From Tyzzerella sp. (lineage in GTDB: Bacteria > Bacillota > Clostridia > Lachnospirales > Lachnospiraceae): DNA of 64,000 nucleotides. Of this stretch, positions 39,028-48,868 are shown piece after piece. Position 1 is the stretch's first letter. Each line of letters opens with the position of its first letter. Below the pieces are notes generated by a model, which was given only the letters and a program-made list of their open reading frames with translations, made no database searches and was not told the DNA's origin. The position numbers and the translations under genes are program-made. The stretch covers positions 93,843 to 157,842 of the forward strand of contig JAFQDE010000021.1 in the NCBI GenBank assembly GCA_017416155.1, written 5' to 3'.

Positions 39028-40296
39028 TTAAAGTTTTTCTTTGAATTCTTCAAAGCAATCAAAGGTTGCAAAATAGTCCTTTGGAGTCTCTGCACGACGT
39101 ATCAATTTTGCTGTCCCATCCTGGCAAAGCAATACTTCCGCAGATTTTAATTTACCATTATAATTATAGCCCATTGCAAATCCATGAGCACCCGTATCAT
39201 GGATTACAAGTATATCACCTTTATCAATCTTCGGAAGCATTCTGTCGATTGCAAATTTATCGTTATTTTCACAGAGAGAACCTGTAATATCATACTTGTG
39301 GTCACAAGGCTCATTCTCTTTGCCCATTACTGTAATGTGATGATAAGCACCATACATTGCCGGGCGCATCAAGTTTACAGCACATGCATCGCATCCGATA
39401 TACTCTTTATGAGTATGCTTTTCATGCACAACCTTTGTAACAAGACATCCATAAGGTCCCATCATATAACGACCAAGTTCTGTGTAGATAGCAACATCTC
39501 CCATTCCTGCTGGAACAAGTACTTCTTCATAAGCCTTTCTGACACCCTCGCCAATCACCTTGATATCATTTGGTGTCTGTTCCGGACGATAAGGAATACC
39601 GATTCCTCCCGAAAGGTTAATAAATGCAACATGTGCACCTGTTTCTTCCTGCAATTTCACAGCAAGTTCAAAGAGCATCTTTGCAAGAATCGGATAATAT
39701 TCATTTGTTACTGTATTGCTTGCAAGGAATGAATGAATACCGAAATTCTTCGCACCTTTCGCCTTTAAAACCTTGAACGCTTCAAAAATTTGTTCCGTTG
39801 TCATTCCGTATTTTGCATCACCGGGATTATCCATAATGTCATTACTGATTTGGAACAATCCACCCGGATTGTAACGACAACTGATAGTTTCTGGAATATG
39901 ACCAATAGTCTCTTCCAAAAAATTAATATGTGTGAAATCATCCAAGTTAATAATTGCACCTAGTTTGTTCGCATATGCAAATTCTTCAGCCGGTGTTGCA
40001 TTCGAAGAAAACATAATATCTTCGCCAACTGCACCAATTGCCTCAGAAAGCATCAATTCTGTATATGACGAACAGTCACAGCCGCAACCATATTCTCTTA
40101 AAATATTAATCAAAAACGGATTAGGTGTAGCTTTTACTGCGAAATATTCTTTAAAACCTTTATTCCATGCAAATGCCTCCTTCAAAGCTTTCGCATTTTC
40201 TCTAATGCCCTTTTCATCGTACAAATGAAATGGTGTCGGAAATTCTTTAATAATCTCATCTAGTTGTTCTTTCGTTACGAATGGAAGCTTGCTCAT
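39028..40296 (-). CDS. lysA: Diaminopimelate decarboxylase-like PLP enzyme
   Basis: Protein of 422 residues, fold III PLP decarboxylase. The PLP Lys is in Y-F-A-V-K-A-T-P-N-P near 52-61; S-G-G-I-G-I-P-Y near 227 is the phosphate-binding loop; E-L-G-R-Y-M-M-G-P-Y-G near 273 and G-S-L-C-E-N-N-D near 343 complete the active site. LysA converts meso-diaminopimelate to lysine. The usual H-x-G-S segment reads H-S-F-L here, so a related amino-acid decarboxylase role is not excluded. It stands alone between rpsO and the tRNA gene. Confidence 0.8.
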   Translation of the reverse strand: MSKLPFVTKEQLDEIIKEFPTPFHLYDEKGIRENAKALKEAFAWNKGFKEYFAVKATPNPFLINILREYGCGCDCSSYTELMLSEAIGAVGEDIMFSSNATPAEEFAYANKLGAIINLDDFTHINFLEETIGHIPETISCRYNPGGLFQISNDIMDNPGDAKYGMTTEQIFEAFKVLKAKGAKNFGIHSFLASNTVTNEYYPILAKMLFELAVKLQEETGAHVAFINLSGGIGIPYRPEQTPNDIKVIGEGVRKAYEEVLVPAGMGDVAIYTELGRYMMGPYGCLVTKVVHEKHTHKEYIGCDACAVNLMRPAMYGAYHHITVMGKENEPCDHKYDITGSLCENNDKFAIDRMLPKIDKGDILVIHDTGAHGFAMGYNYNGKLKSAEVLLCQDGTAKLIRRAETPKDYFATFDCFEEFKEKL

Positions 40297-40317
40297 AACA
40301 ATTTCTCCTTGTTTTGA

Positions 40318-40348
40318 AAAGAAGCAAGTCTTTCGACCTGCTTCTTAG
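40318..40348 (-). terminator. rpsO terminator
   Basis: AAGAAGCAGGTC / GACTTGCTTCTT stem with a GAAA loop (read on the minus strand), then TTTC, between rpsO and lysA. Confidence 0.75.
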
Positions 40349-40388
40349 TTGTTGTGTTGTGTGTCTGTATAAGTTTTGAATACTTTAA

Positions 40389-40655
40389 TTATTTTCTTAA
40401 TCCTAATTTTTCGATTAATGCACGGTATCTCTCGATATCTGTTTTCTTAAGATAAGCAAGAAGACCACGTCTTTGACCTACCATTTTAAGAAGACCTCTT
40501 CTTGAGTGGTGATCCTTTGGATTAGCCTTAAAGTGTTCTGTCAATTCGTTAATTCTTGCTGTAAGTACAGCTACTTGAACTTCCGGTGAACCTGTGTCGC
40601 CTTCTGTTCTGGCATATTCAGCCATGATTGCTTGTTTCTTTTCTTTAGAAATCAT
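40389..40655 (-). CDS. rpsO: Ribosomal protein uS15
   Basis: 88 residues, the normal length. [10 protein letters not shown] near 19-28, H-x3[11 protein letters not shown] near 41-54 and R-Y-x-A-L-I near 80 are S15 signatures. It binds 16S rRNA helices 20-22 early in 30S assembly. The gene has its own promoter (40748-40776) and a ~80-nt leader with inverted repeats, e.g. ACCGA/TCGGT, that could carry the known S15 autogenous control; that is inference. AGGAGG site. Confidence 0.97.
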   Translation of the reverse strand: MISKEKKQAIMAEYARTEGDTGSPEVQVAVLTARINELTEHFKANPKDHHSRRGLLKMVGQRRGLLAYLKKTDIERYRALIEKLGLRK

Positions 40656-40747
40656 TGCTTATTCCTCCTATTTTCTTTTAATAACGCCTAAGATTAAGTA
40701 ATGGTTGGAGAATCCGATTACCGAACCTCGGTTTTTCATGCTTGTGT

Positions 40748-40776
40748 AGTATAACACATCATTTCTAAGATGTCAA
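40748..40776 (-). promoter_or_regulatory. rpsO promoter
   Basis: TTGACA at 40771-40776, 17-nt spacer, TATACT at 40748-40753. It leaves a ~85-nt 5' leader before rpsO. Confidence 0.8.
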
Positions 40777-40786
40777 AGCATTTTTG

Positions 40787-41350
40787 TTATTTTATGTACT
40801 CATATCCCAACAATTCATCTGCCAAGTCTTTCTTCCCTTCAGCCAACAATTCCTTGATATAAGTACTACTGATTTCACGTCCCTCATGACGCTTTTTTTC
40901 TATAACATCCACTTCAAAACCATACTTTTCACAATAGTCCTGTAACATATGATAATCACCGCGTTTTTCATGACCAAAGCGAAAATCTGTTCCAACTACA
41001 ATGTGCTTTGCATGGAATTTTTTTACAAGCACTTTCTCAATAAATTCTTCTGCTTCCATGGAGGCAATCTGTTCATCAAACGGGCAGTCAATGAAATAGT
41101 CCACTCTGCCTTCTAAGCGTGCAGCCTTCTCTTCATTTGTAAGAAGCATCTGATAAGGTCTATTAAGTTTTTCTAACATCGGTCGCATATCAAATGCAAA
41201 TACAATTCCTACAACTCCATCCTGTTCTTGATGTTCCTCTACACGTGATATGAGAAGTTGATGTCCCAAATGAAGTCCATCAAATTTTCCCAAAGTGATA
41301 GCGGAAGGTCTTGTTTCTTGATATGTTTCTATCCCCTTAACATATTTCAT
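40787..41350 (-). CDS. ribF: FAD synthetase (FMN adenylyltransferase) lacking the riboflavin kinase domain
   Basis: 187 residues. T-L-G-K-F-D-G-L-H-L-G-H near 19-30 is the nucleotidyltransferase signature; G-T-D-F-R-F-G near 119 and I-S-S-T-Y-I-K near 161-167 complete the adenylyltransferase domain. Standard bacterial RibF is about 300 residues with a C-terminal flavokinase; this one stops right after the first domain and no kinase remnant is visible before rpsO. It should make FAD from FMN and ATP, with flavokinase supplied elsewhere. Overlaps truB by four bases (ATGA). Confidence 0.85.
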   Translation of the reverse strand: MKYVKGIETYQETRPSAITLGKFDGLHLGHQLLISRVEEHQEQDGVVGIVFAFDMRPMLEKLNRPYQMLLTNEEKAARLEGRVDYFIDCPFDEQIASMEAEEFIEKVLVKKFHAKHIVVGTDFRFGHEKRGDYHMLQDYCEKYGFEVDVIEKKRHEGREISSTYIKELLAEGKKDLADELLGYEYIK

Positions 41351-42279
41351 CGTTTTTCCTCTTGTGCCTGTTCGTTTCTGTCAAAAAACATTTTCTCAAT
41401 TTTAAAACTATATTTTCCCTTGTCAAATTTGTAAATGGCAATAAAATTACTTTTATCATCATATACTCGTACCATTTTACCATCCACTAATTGAACATAA
41501 GTCTTTACGTGTTTTGGCAAAAATGTATTACCATTATATAAGAATGAAACAAATTCTTCTTTAAGAGTAATTGCCTCATATTCTGAAAACAACTCATCTA
41601 TCGGAACCAAAATCTTCTCTAATTCACCAGCTTCTTTTAATGCCTGCACCTGTGATAATGTCAGTCCATCCTCAAGTTTAAATCTACTCACTCTTGTACG
41701 AATTAGTTCCTCCATACATGCACCACAGCCAAGTTTTTGACCAATATCATGGCAGAGTGTGCGGATATAGGTTCCTTTTGAGCAAGACACCTCCATGCGC
41801 ACACGCGGAAGGTCAATTTCTTTTATCTGAATATCAAGAATGCTCACTGGTCTTGCCTTACGTTCCACTTCCACGCCTTCTCTTGCAAGTTCATAAAGTT
41901 TCTTGCCATTTACTTTTAAAGCCGAATACATTGGCGGAATCTGCATATAATCCCCAAGAAAAGACATAACTACTGTTTTGACAGTTTCTTCATCTAACTT
42001 ATTTATTGTGACCTCACTGATTATAGTTCCTGATATATCTTGTGTATCTGTCACTTTTCCAAGTAACATCACGGTTTCATAGGTTTTGTTTTTATCGGTC
42101 AGCATGTCACAAAGTTTTGTTGCTTTCCCTAAACATACAGGAAGAACGCCTGTCGCATCCGGATCCAGCGTTCCTGTATGACCGATTTTCTTTTGTCCTA
42201 CGATTCCTCTGAGTTTTGCCACAACATCATGCGATGTATAGCCTTTTTCTTTATGAATATTGATAACTCCGTGTATCAT
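41347..42279 (-). CDS. truB: tRNA pseudouridine-55 synthase
   Basis: 310 residues. G-H-T-G-T-L-D-P-D-A-T-G-V-L near 34-47 holds the catalytic Asp; I-P-P-M-Y-S-A-L-K near 115 and S-K-G-T-Y-I-R-T-L near 172 are further TruB motifs, and a PUA-type C-terminus follows. It modifies U55 in the T-loop of tRNAs. Between nrnA and ribF in the conserved operon. Confidence 0.95.
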   Translation of the reverse strand: MIHGVINIHKEKGYTSHDVVAKLRGIVGQKKIGHTGTLDPDATGVLPVCLGKATKLCDMLTDKNKTYETVMLLGKVTDTQDISGTIISEVTINKLDEETVKTVVMSFLGDYMQIPPMYSALKVNGKKLYELAREGVEVERKARPVSILDIQIKEIDLPRVRMEVSCSKGTYIRTLCHDIGQKLGCGACMEELIRTRVSRFKLEDGLTLSQVQALKEAGELEKILVPIDELFSEYEAITLKEEFVSFLYNGNTFLPKHVKTYVQLVDGKMVRVYDDKSNFIAIYKFDKGKYSFKIEKMFFDRNEQAQEEKR

Positions 42280-42291
42280 ACCTTTTCCCTT

Positions 42292-43230
42292 TTATAGTTG
42301 TATCTGAATCTGCTCAATCAATTTGTCAACAATCTCTTGTGCTGTTCCATTCATTGTAAGTCCGGCTGCTTTTACATGACCGCCACCGCCAAAGTGCTGA
42401 GCAACTTTACTCACATTTACATCGCCTGAAGCACGAAGACTTACTTTGAATTCTTCTTTTGCTAACTCATACATAAAGATAGCCACTTCAACACCTTGTG
42501 TGACACGAAGTTGACTCACAATACCTTCCAAGTCAGAAGGTTTGATTCCGTTTGCATCCATGGTCTCTTTTGTAATATGAGAAGCAATTACTTTTCTATT
42601 TAATAGAAGTTGACTCTCTTGTAATGCTTTTCCAAGCATCAGATTCTGCACATAAGTCTTTTCGTAATAGGTCTTATCAATAATCTCGCTAGCACGTATA
42701 TTTCTTCGCATTAACTCAGCAGCTGCCTCCATTGTTTCCGGAGATGTGCTTGAATACTGAAATACACCTGTATCATGCACAATTCCAACATAAAGGCATT
42801 CTGCAATCTCTGTTGTAATTGTTGATTTATCAATCAGATTGTATATTAATTCTGAAGTCGAACTTGCCTCCGGAACAATATAGTTCTCACATGCAAATCC
42901 AGAATTGCTGACATGATGGTCTACGCACAGCGTTTTTTTCGCACTGTCAAACAGACACTGTGAAAATCCAAGACGGTCTACACTTGCACAATCAAGTGAT
43001 ATGAACAAATCGTAAACCTCATCTTTCACCTCATGCAGAATCTCTTTTGCCACCGGAAACATATGGAAACAAGTCGGCATTTCTTCTAAATACACATCGA
43101 CTACAATATTCGGGTAACTGCTTCTGATATATTGATAGAGCCCCATACAGGAACCAAAGCAGTCTCCATCCGGACGAATATGACCACCGATAGCAACTGT
43201 CTTGGCCTGTTTAAGTGCGCAATTTAACAT
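42292..43230 (-). CDS. nrnA: DHH/DHHA1 phosphoesterase (NrnA-like nanoRNase/pAp phosphatase)
   Basis: About 312 residues from the ATG at 43230 (AGAGGA upstream); the longer reading lies inside rbfA. G-H-I-R-P-D-G-D-C-F-G-S near 16-27, S-L-D-C-A-S near 79, C-V-D-H-H-V-S-N near 105 give the DHH metal site; G-G-G-G-H-x-K-A-A-G near 285 is the DHHA1 motif. It degrades short RNAs and pAp. Standard neighbour of rbfA and truB. Confidence 0.9.
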   Translation of the reverse strand: MLNCALKQAKTVAIGGHIRPDGDCFGSCMGLYQYIRSSYPNIVVDVYLEEMPTCFHMFPVAKEILHEVKDEVYDLFISLDCASVDRLGFSQCLFDSAKKTLCVDHHVSNSGFACENYIVPEASSTSELIYNLIDKSTITTEIAECLYVGIVHDTGVFQYSSTSPETMEAAAELMRRNIRASEIIDKTYYEKTYVQNLMLGKALQESQLLLNRKVIASHITKETMDANGIKPSDLEGIVSQLRVTQGVEVAIFMYELAKEEFKVSLRASGDVNVSKVAQHFGGGGHVKAAGLTMNGTAQEIVDKLIEQIQIQL

Positions 43231-43231
43231 A

Positions 43232-43603
43232 TTATTCTTCCTCTTTTTTGATATCCTTTGTAACATCATCAATCTTTTTAGACATTGCAACACCATATGC
43301 GATAGACTGGTCCATCACAAATGTAATTTGAGGGGTATTGCGCATGTTTAAGTTTCTTGCAAGTTCGCGGCGGATAAATCCTTCCGCACTCTGCAAGCCT
43401 TTGATGGTGTCTGCCTGTGCCTTCTCATCGCCAAACACACTGATGTATGCCTTGCATGTCTTAAGGTCAGGTGCTACTTCAACTGCAACAACTGAGGTCA
43501 TAGGAGCAACCCGTGGGTCTTTGATTCCCCCACGGATAATGTTGCTGAGTTCTCGTTGAACTTCCATATTAACCCTTGTGTTTTTAATACTGTTTTTTCT
43601 CAA
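43232..43603 (-). CDS. rbfA: Ribosome-binding factor A
   Basis: 123 residues with the KH-like fold pattern: R-V-N-M-E-V-Q-R-E-L-S near 10-20, I-K-D-P-R-V near 27, A-K... Y-I-S-V-F-G-D near 54, and R-x-E-L-A-R-N-L-N-M-R near 74-84. It assists late 30S maturation. Located directly after infB as in most Firmicutes. Confidence 0.93.
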   Translation of the reverse strand: MRKNSIKNTRVNMEVQRELSNIIRGGIKDPRVAPMTSVVAVEVAPDLKTCKAYISVFGDEKAQADTIKGLQSAEGFIRRELARNLNMRNTPQITFVMDQSIAYGVAMSKKIDDVTKDIKKEEE

Positions 43604-43622
43604 AATTCATTCCTCTTTTCTA

Positions 43623-46481
43623 CTATCTTGGAATCTCTACCATCTTGTAAGCTTCAACCTGGTCGCCTTCCTTGATGTCATTGAATCTTTCGAATACGAA
43701 ACCACACTCGTATCCAGCCTTAACTTCCTTCACATCATCCTTGAAACGTTTGAGTGATGCAAGTGCACCGTCAAAGATCACGATTCCGTCACGAATAATA
43801 CGAGCAGAACATCCACGTTCAAACATACCGTCAAGCACATAAGAACCCGCAATTGTACCAACACCGGATGCCTTGAATGTCTGACGAACTTCTGCATGAC
43901 CAAGTACTTGTTCTTCGAATACCGGATCAAGCATACCCTTCATAGCTGCCTGAACATCTTCGATTGCATTGTAAATAACGCGATATAATCTCATATCTAC
44001 GCCTTCTGAATCCGCAATCTCTTTTGCAGTTGCGTCAGGACGTACATTAAATCCGATAATGATAGCATTTGAAGTAGATGCAAGTGTAACGTCTGATTCG
44101 TTGATTGCACCTACGCCGCCATGAATTACCTTAACTGCAACTTCTTCGTTTGAAAGTTTTACCAAACTTTGTTTTACAGCTTCTACGGAGCCCTGAACAT
44201 CAGCTTTTACAATAATATTGAGTTCTTTTACATTACCTGCCTGAATCTGATTGAACAGATCATCAAGAGACATTTTGGATTTCGTATCATCAATCAGTTT
44301 AACCTTGTTCTGTGCAATAAATGTATCAGCAAAGCTTCTTGCTTCTTTTTCTGTGTCGCATCCGACAAATACTTCACCTGCGTTCGGAACGTCGTTAAGA
44401 CCAAGAATTTCTACCGGTGTAGATGGACCTGCTTCTTTCACGCGTCTTCCTTTGTCGTCAATCATAGCACGGACTTTACCGCATGCAGCACCTGCCGCAA
44501 TAGGATCACCCACACGAAGTGTTCCTTTTTGAACAAGTACAGTTGCAACAGGACCTTTTCCTTTATCAAGCTCTGCCTCGATAACAAGACCTCTTGCATG
44601 ACGGTTAGGATTTGACTTGAGTTCTAACACTTCTGCAGTAAGAAGAATCATTTCCATTAAATCTTCAATACCTTCACCTGTCTTAGCAGATACCGGAACA
44701 AAAATTGTGCTTCCACCCCAGTCTTCTGCAATTAATTCATATTCTGTTAATTCTTGTTTTACGCGTTCCACATTTGCAGTCGGCTTATCAATCTTATTAA
44801 CTGCAACTACGATTTCGATACCTGCAGCCTTTGCATGGCTAATCGCCTCAATTGTCTGTGGTTTTACACCATCGTCAGCCGCCACAACTAGAATTGCGAT
44901 ATCTGTTGAGTTGGCACCACGCATACGCATAGCTGTAAAAGCTTCATGTCCCGGAGTATCAAGGAATGTGATTCTCTCACCATTTATCTTTGCAACGTAA
45001 GCACCAATGTGCTGTGTGATTCCACCCGCTTCTCCTGTTGTGACATTCGTATTACGGATAGCATCAAGGAGTGATGTCTTACCATGGTCAACGTGACCCA
45101 TAACACATACAACCGGCGGACGTTTCTTCATGTTGCTCTCATCTTCCTCTTCCTCTTTAAGAAGTTCCTCGATTACATCGACAACCACTTCTTTTTCACA
45201 GAGGATTTCAAATTCCATTGCAATCTCTTCTGCAGTCTCAAAATCGATTTCCTGATTCAAGTTTACGATTTTACCTTGCATAAACAGTTTCTTAATGATT
45301 ACAGATGACTGAATCTTCATATGATCAGCCAGTTCCTTAATAGTAAGCATTTCTGGAATTGTAATCATCTTAATCTTTTCTTCTTCTTTTTGAACAGGTT
45401 TTGCCTGTGGTTTTTGTTGAAGCGGTACATTTTTCTGATTCTTTCTGTTTTTTCCGCCTCTCAATCCATCTTCCTGATCATCCATGCGATAGTCTTTATC
45501 TTTTTTCTTGTAATTATCTTTTTGATTCTTACGCTGTGGTTTTTGTTCGCTCATAGGTGCAGGAATTGACATTCTGTCATCTCTTCTGTCATTACGACGA
45601 TCATTTCTTCTGTCTTCACGTCTATCATCACGACGTTCATCTCTTCTGTCTTCACGTCTGTCATCACGTCTGTCATCGCGACGTTCATTTCTTCTGTCAT
45701 CACGCCTGTCATCACGACGTTCCTCTCTTCTATCATCTCGACGTGCAGGTCTCTCACTGCGTTCCGGTCGTTCCGCACGTTCTGGTTTTGTCGGACGTTC
45801 TGCTCTATCATTACGTGTAGGTTTCTCTGTACGCTCTACTGTAGGAGTTACAGGTTTCTCTACCACAGGTATAGCCACCTTTTCTACAACTGATTCAACC
45901 GGTTTTTCTACTACCGGTGGGACAACTTTCTCCACTACAGGTGTTTCTTTTTTCTCTACTACAGGGACAACAGGTTTCTCCGTTACTGATGCTGTTGTTG
46001 GTTTCTGAGCGGTTTGATTCGGTCTGCTTGGTTTTGCAGGCTGACCATAAGAGAATCCTTGTCTTAATCCATCGCTGTCCTGACCATAGGAACGTCTCTG
46101 TTCATTACGTCTTTGTTCCGGTCGACCTTGCCCCGGACGATTTCCATTTGGGCGCCCTTGTCCCGGACGATTTCCGGCCTGGCGACTGTTCTGTGGTCTA
46201 AACACCTGTACGATATTCTTTTTCTTAGGTGCCTCTGCAGCCGTTTCTGATTTCACATTTTCCTCAGTTTTTGGTGCTTCTGGTTTCACAGAGGCTTCGG
46301 CCTTTGGTGCCTCTGCCTTTGCGGTCGGTGCAAATTTTGCTTTCACCATCTCTACATGTTCGTCCTCAAGCGAACTTGCATGACTTGCCACAGCCACATT
46401 TTGACTTCTTAAAAATTCAATAATTTCTTTGCTTGATTTATCTAATGATTTTGCTATTTCATGTACTCGCAATTTTGTCAT
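43623..46481 (-). CDS. infB: Translation initiation factor IF-2
   Basis: About 952 residues from the ATG at 46481 (AGAGGAGG upstream). An N-terminal IF2 helical domain is followed by a low-complexity region: Pro/Val/Glu repeats and a long Arg-Asp/Arg-Glu tract near residues 240-310 encoded by short tandem repeats (about 45560-45760). The GTPase domain has G-H-V-D-H-G-K-T-S near 466, D-T-P-G-H-E near 513 and N-K-I-D near 567. It places initiator tRNA on the 30S subunit. The repeat tract is probably variable between strains. Confidence 0.97.
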   Translation of the reverse strand: MTKLRVHEIAKSLDKSSKEIIEFLRSQNVAVASHASSLEDEHVEMVKAKFAPTAKAEAPKAEASVKPEAPKTEENVKSETAAEAPKKKNIVQVFRPQNSRQAGNRPGQGRPNGNRPGQGRPEQRRNEQRRSYGQDSDGLRQGFSYGQPAKPSRPNQTAQKPTTASVTEKPVVPVVEKKETPVVEKVVPPVVEKPVESVVEKVAIPVVEKPVTPTVERTEKPTRNDRAERPTKPERAERPERSERPARRDDRREERRDDRRDDRRNERRDDRRDDRREDRRDERRDDRREDRRNDRRNDRRDDRMSIPAPMSEQKPQRKNQKDNYKKKDKDYRMDDQEDGLRGGKNRKNQKNVPLQQKPQAKPVQKEEEKIKMITIPEMLTIKELADHMKIQSSVIIKKLFMQGKIVNLNQEIDFETAEEIAMEFEILCEKEVVVDVIEELLKEEEEDESNMKKRPPVVCVMGHVDHGKTSLLDAIRNTNVTTGEAGGITQHIGAYVAKINGERITFLDTPGHEAFTAMRMRGANSTDIAILVVAADDGVKPQTIEAISHAKAAGIEIVVAVNKIDKPTANVERVKQELTEYELIAEDWGGSTIFVPVSAKTGEGIEDLMEMILLTAEVLELKSNPNRHARGLVIEAELDKGKGPVATVLVQKGTLRVGDPIAAGAACGKVRAMIDDKGRRVKEAGPSTPVEILGLNDVPNAGEVFVGCDTEKEARSFADTFIAQNKVKLIDDTKSKMSLDDLFNQIQAGNVKELNIIVKADVQGSVEAVKQSLVKLSNEEVAVKVIHGGVGAINESDVTLASTSNAIIIGFNVRPDATAKEIADSEGVDMRLYRVIYNAIEDVQAAMKGMLDPVFEEQVLGHAEVRQTFKASGVGTIAGSYVLDGMFERGCSARIIRDGIVIFDGALASLKRFKDDVKEVKAGYECGFVFERFNDIKEGDQVEAYKMVEIPR

Positions 46482-46494
46482 ATAACTACCTCCT

Positions 46495-46824
46495 CTATGC
46501 AATCGTATTCTGCTGTGCTTCTATATGTTTTGCAATTCCTTTTGCAAACCCAGGGTCTGTCACCGCTAAGCTTGCTCGAAACTCTTTTCCCATTGCATGC
46601 CCCAAGGTATCTTTATCTCCATAAAAATAGATTGGCACTTCATAGAATTCACACATGTTCTGAAATTTCTTTTTCGTATTATCTGACGCATCCTTCGCTA
46701 CAATTACAAGTGCTGCCATGCCCGTTTTAACTTCCTTTTCCGTGCAAAACTCACCACTTGCAACCTTTCCTGCTTTCATCGCCAGACTTAGTAAGGATAA
46801 TGCTTTATTCAGTTTCAATTGCAT
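46495..46824 (-). CDS. ylxQ: L7Ae/L30e-family RNA-binding protein (YlxQ)
   Basis: About 109 residues. [16 protein letters not shown] near 4-19, [11 protein letters not shown] near 41 and the helix-rich C-terminus fit the family, which binds kink-turn RNA. Overlaps ylxR by 20 nt and precedes infB, the conserved order. Confidence 0.88.
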   Translation of the reverse strand: MQLKLNKALSLLSLAMKAGKVASGEFCTEKEVKTGMAALVIVAKDASDNTKKKFQNMCEFYEVPIYFYGDKDTLGHAMGKEFRASLAVTDPGFAKGIAKHIEAQQNTIA

Positions 46825-47083
46825 CAAGCTCCTTTTCTAATTTTTCGTAAACCTCTTTCGGAATGGAATGTTTGAAAGAACGCTCTAAACCTTTGTTTTT
46901 CACAACCTTTTCAAAGCATTCCTTTGAAGGACATATATACGCGCCACGACCGTTTTTCTTGCCGGTTGCATCTAGTACAAATTCATCCTCAGAAGTCTTC
47001 AAAACACGTATCATTTCTTTTTTATTCTTCATTTCTCCGCATCCCACGCATTTACGCATAGGTACCTTTTTATTTACACTCAC
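46805..47083 (-). CDS. ylxR: YlxR (DUF448) RNA-binding protein
   Basis: 92 residues. P-M-R-K-C-V-G-C near 8-15, K-x-G-R-G-A-Y-I-C near 43-51 and C-F-E-K near 56 are DUF448 signatures. Basic surface; implicated in RNA binding and regulation. Between nusA and ylxQ. Confidence 0.92.
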   Translation of the reverse strand: MSVNKKVPMRKCVGCGEMKNKKEMIRVLKTSEDEFVLDATGKKNGRGAYICPSKECFEKVVKNKGLERSFKHSIPKEVYEKLEKELDAIETE

Positions 47084-47098
47084 TGAATCACTTCCTGA

Positions 47099-48208
47099 CT
47101 ACATTTCTTCATCATACATTCCGTCTTCGTAAGCTTCCGCTAATTCCATCCAATTTGCAGGAAGTTCTCCGGATTCGATTGCCTGAGTCTCGCTCTTAAT
47201 ATCAATCTTGTATCCTGTAAGTCTCGCTGCCAATCTGGCATTCTGACCTTCTTTACCGATTGCGAGTGACAATTGGTAATCCGGAACAATAACACTTGCT
47301 GTCTTGTCATCCGGGTCAGCTGCAACAGAGATTACTTTTGCAGGACTAAGTGCATTTTCGATAAGGTAAGCAGGGTTTTCATCCCAATTGATAATGTCAA
47401 TCTTTTCTCCGCGAAGTTCGCTTACAATCGCATTAACTCGGGCACCGTTCATACCCACGCATGCTCCTACCGGATCCACATCAGGGTCATTTGACCACAC
47501 AGCAATCTTCGTACGGGAACCTGCTTCTCTTGATACACTCTTAATCTCAACAATACCTTCTCTTACTTCTGTTACTTCTGATTCGAATAAACGTTTTACA
47601 AGCTCCGGATGTGTACGAGACACTAAAATCTTCGGTCCCTTTGTTGTATTTTTTACTTCAACCACATAAAGTTTGATACGCTCTGTCGGTTTAAATACTT
47701 CACCTTTTACCTGCTCGTTTTCTGTAAGCATCGCATCTGCCTTACCCAGATTAATGCTGATATTTTTTCCAACATAGCGCTGAACAACACCTGTGACGAT
47801 ATCTTTCTCTTTTTCGAAATATTGATCGTATACAACCTTTCTTTCTTCTTCACGAATCTTTTGAAGAATCAAGTTCTTTGCATTCTGAGTTGCAATACGA
47901 CCAAATGATTTAGACTCAATCGGAATCTGAACGATATCACCAAGTTCAAATTTTGAATCTCTCATCTTAGCATCTGCAAGACTGATTTCCATTACATCAT
48001 CTTCTACAGTCTCTACAACTGTTTTTTCTGCATATAAAGAATATTCACATGTCTCATAATTCATAATAACTTTTACGTTATCTGCTTTACCAAAGTGATT
48101 CTTACATGCATTGATTAACGAATTCTCAATTGCCTCCAACATTGTTTCTTTGCTGATTTCTTTCTCTTTTTCGAGAATTGTCAAAGCTTCCAGTAATTCT
48201 GTGTTCAT
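47099..48208 (-). CDS. nusA: Transcription termination/antitermination factor NusA
   Basis: 369 residues: N-terminal RNA-polymerase-binding domain (1-125), S1 domain (about 130-200), then two KH domains with V-G-A-C-V-G-M-N-G-A-R near 248 and A-I-G-K-E-G-Q-N-A-R-L-A-A near 315. No C-terminal acidic repeats, as usual in Firmicutes. Second gene of the operon headed by rimP. Confidence 0.96.
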   Translation of the reverse strand: MNTELLEALTILEKEKEISKETMLEAIENSLINACKNHFGKADNVKVIMNYETCEYSLYAEKTVVETVEDDVMEISLADAKMRDSKFELGDIVQIPIESKSFGRIATQNAKNLILQKIREEERKVVYDQYFEKEKDIVTGVVQRYVGKNISINLGKADAMLTENEQVKGEVFKPTERIKLYVVEVKNTTKGPKILVSRTHPELVKRLFESEVTEVREGIVEIKSVSREAGSRTKIAVWSNDPDVDPVGACVGMNGARVNAIVSELRGEKIDIINWDENPAYLIENALSPAKVISVAADPDDKTASVIVPDYQLSLAIGKEGQNARLAARLTGYKIDIKSETQAIESGELPANWMELAEAYEDGMYDEEM

Positions 48209-48227
48209 TTTTTGATTTCCTCCTAAA

Positions 48228-48695
48228 TTAAAAATGTAATGCCAAACGAATCAACGCGATATCATTTCTTTCAAACTTTTGTGTTGTCTCGTCTTCGTAT
48301 TCAATAGTTACTGTATCTTTATCGTATTCTGTAAGAATACCAATAAATTCTTTTTGTCTGTCGATGGCACGATAAGTGCGAATCTCGACTTCCTCTCCAA
48401 TACTTCTAGCGAAGTCCTTTTCTTTCTTAAGCGGTCTACCAAGTCCCGGAGAACTTACCTCAAAAATATAAGTATCTTCAATATAGTCCTTTTCATCCAA
48501 AATATCTGAAAAAGCACGACTGACTACTTCGCAGTCATCTACAGTAATTCCACCCGGCTTATCAATGTAAGCTCGAAGGTACCATGTTCCTGCTTCCTTT
48601 ACATACTCTACATCCACCAGCTCGAACCCATGAGATTCTATAATTGGAAGTAAGAGTTCTTCTGTTTGCTGTTCGTATTGTTCTCTCTTAGACAT
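48228..48695 (-). CDS. rimP: Ribosome maturation factor RimP
   Basis: 155 residues. L-Y... R-A-Y-I-D-K-P-G-G-I-T-V-D-D-C near 46-60 and E-V-S-S-P-G-L-G-R-P-L near 84-94 are RimP signatures. First gene of the nusA-infB operon, preceded by a short hairpin-bearing leader and the terminator at 48778-48805. Confidence 0.95.
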   Translation of the reverse strand: MSKREQYEQQTEELLLPIIESHGFELVDVEYVKEAGTWYLRAYIDKPGGITVDDCEVVSRAFSDILDEKDYIEDTYIFEVSSPGLGRPLKKEKDFARSIGEEVEIRTYRAIDRQKEFIGILTEYDKDTVTIEYEDETTQKFERNDIALIRLALHF

Positions 48696-48777
48696 TTGAA
48701 GCCTCCTTTTGGTTTAACATATTAATAGAACGCGCGTGCGAGCATCCCACTGAGCGTTTTTTCGTGTTATACACGAA

Positions 48778-48805
48778 GAAAAGTGAACCTTTCGGTTCAC
48801 TTTTC
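48778..48805. terminator. Terminator upstream of the nusA operon
   Basis: Perfect 12-base stem GAAAAGTGAACC / GGTTCACTTTTC with a four-base loop, downstream of the EamA transporter gene. Works in both orientations. Confidence 0.85.
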
Positions 48806-48868
48806 TGTCGACAATTATTACGTTAATATTATGATAGCACTCTTTTCAATGAAAATCAAGTTCTTTTT

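Noticed and set aside
45560-45760. Short regularly spaced DNA repeats that resemble an array
   Set aside because: They lie in frame inside infB and encode Arg/Asp repeats; there are no unique spacers and no cas genes, so this is not CRISPR.
48721-48775. Possible structured rimP leader (AACGC / GCGTT pairing)
   Set aside because: The stem is short and I could not match it to a described leader family.
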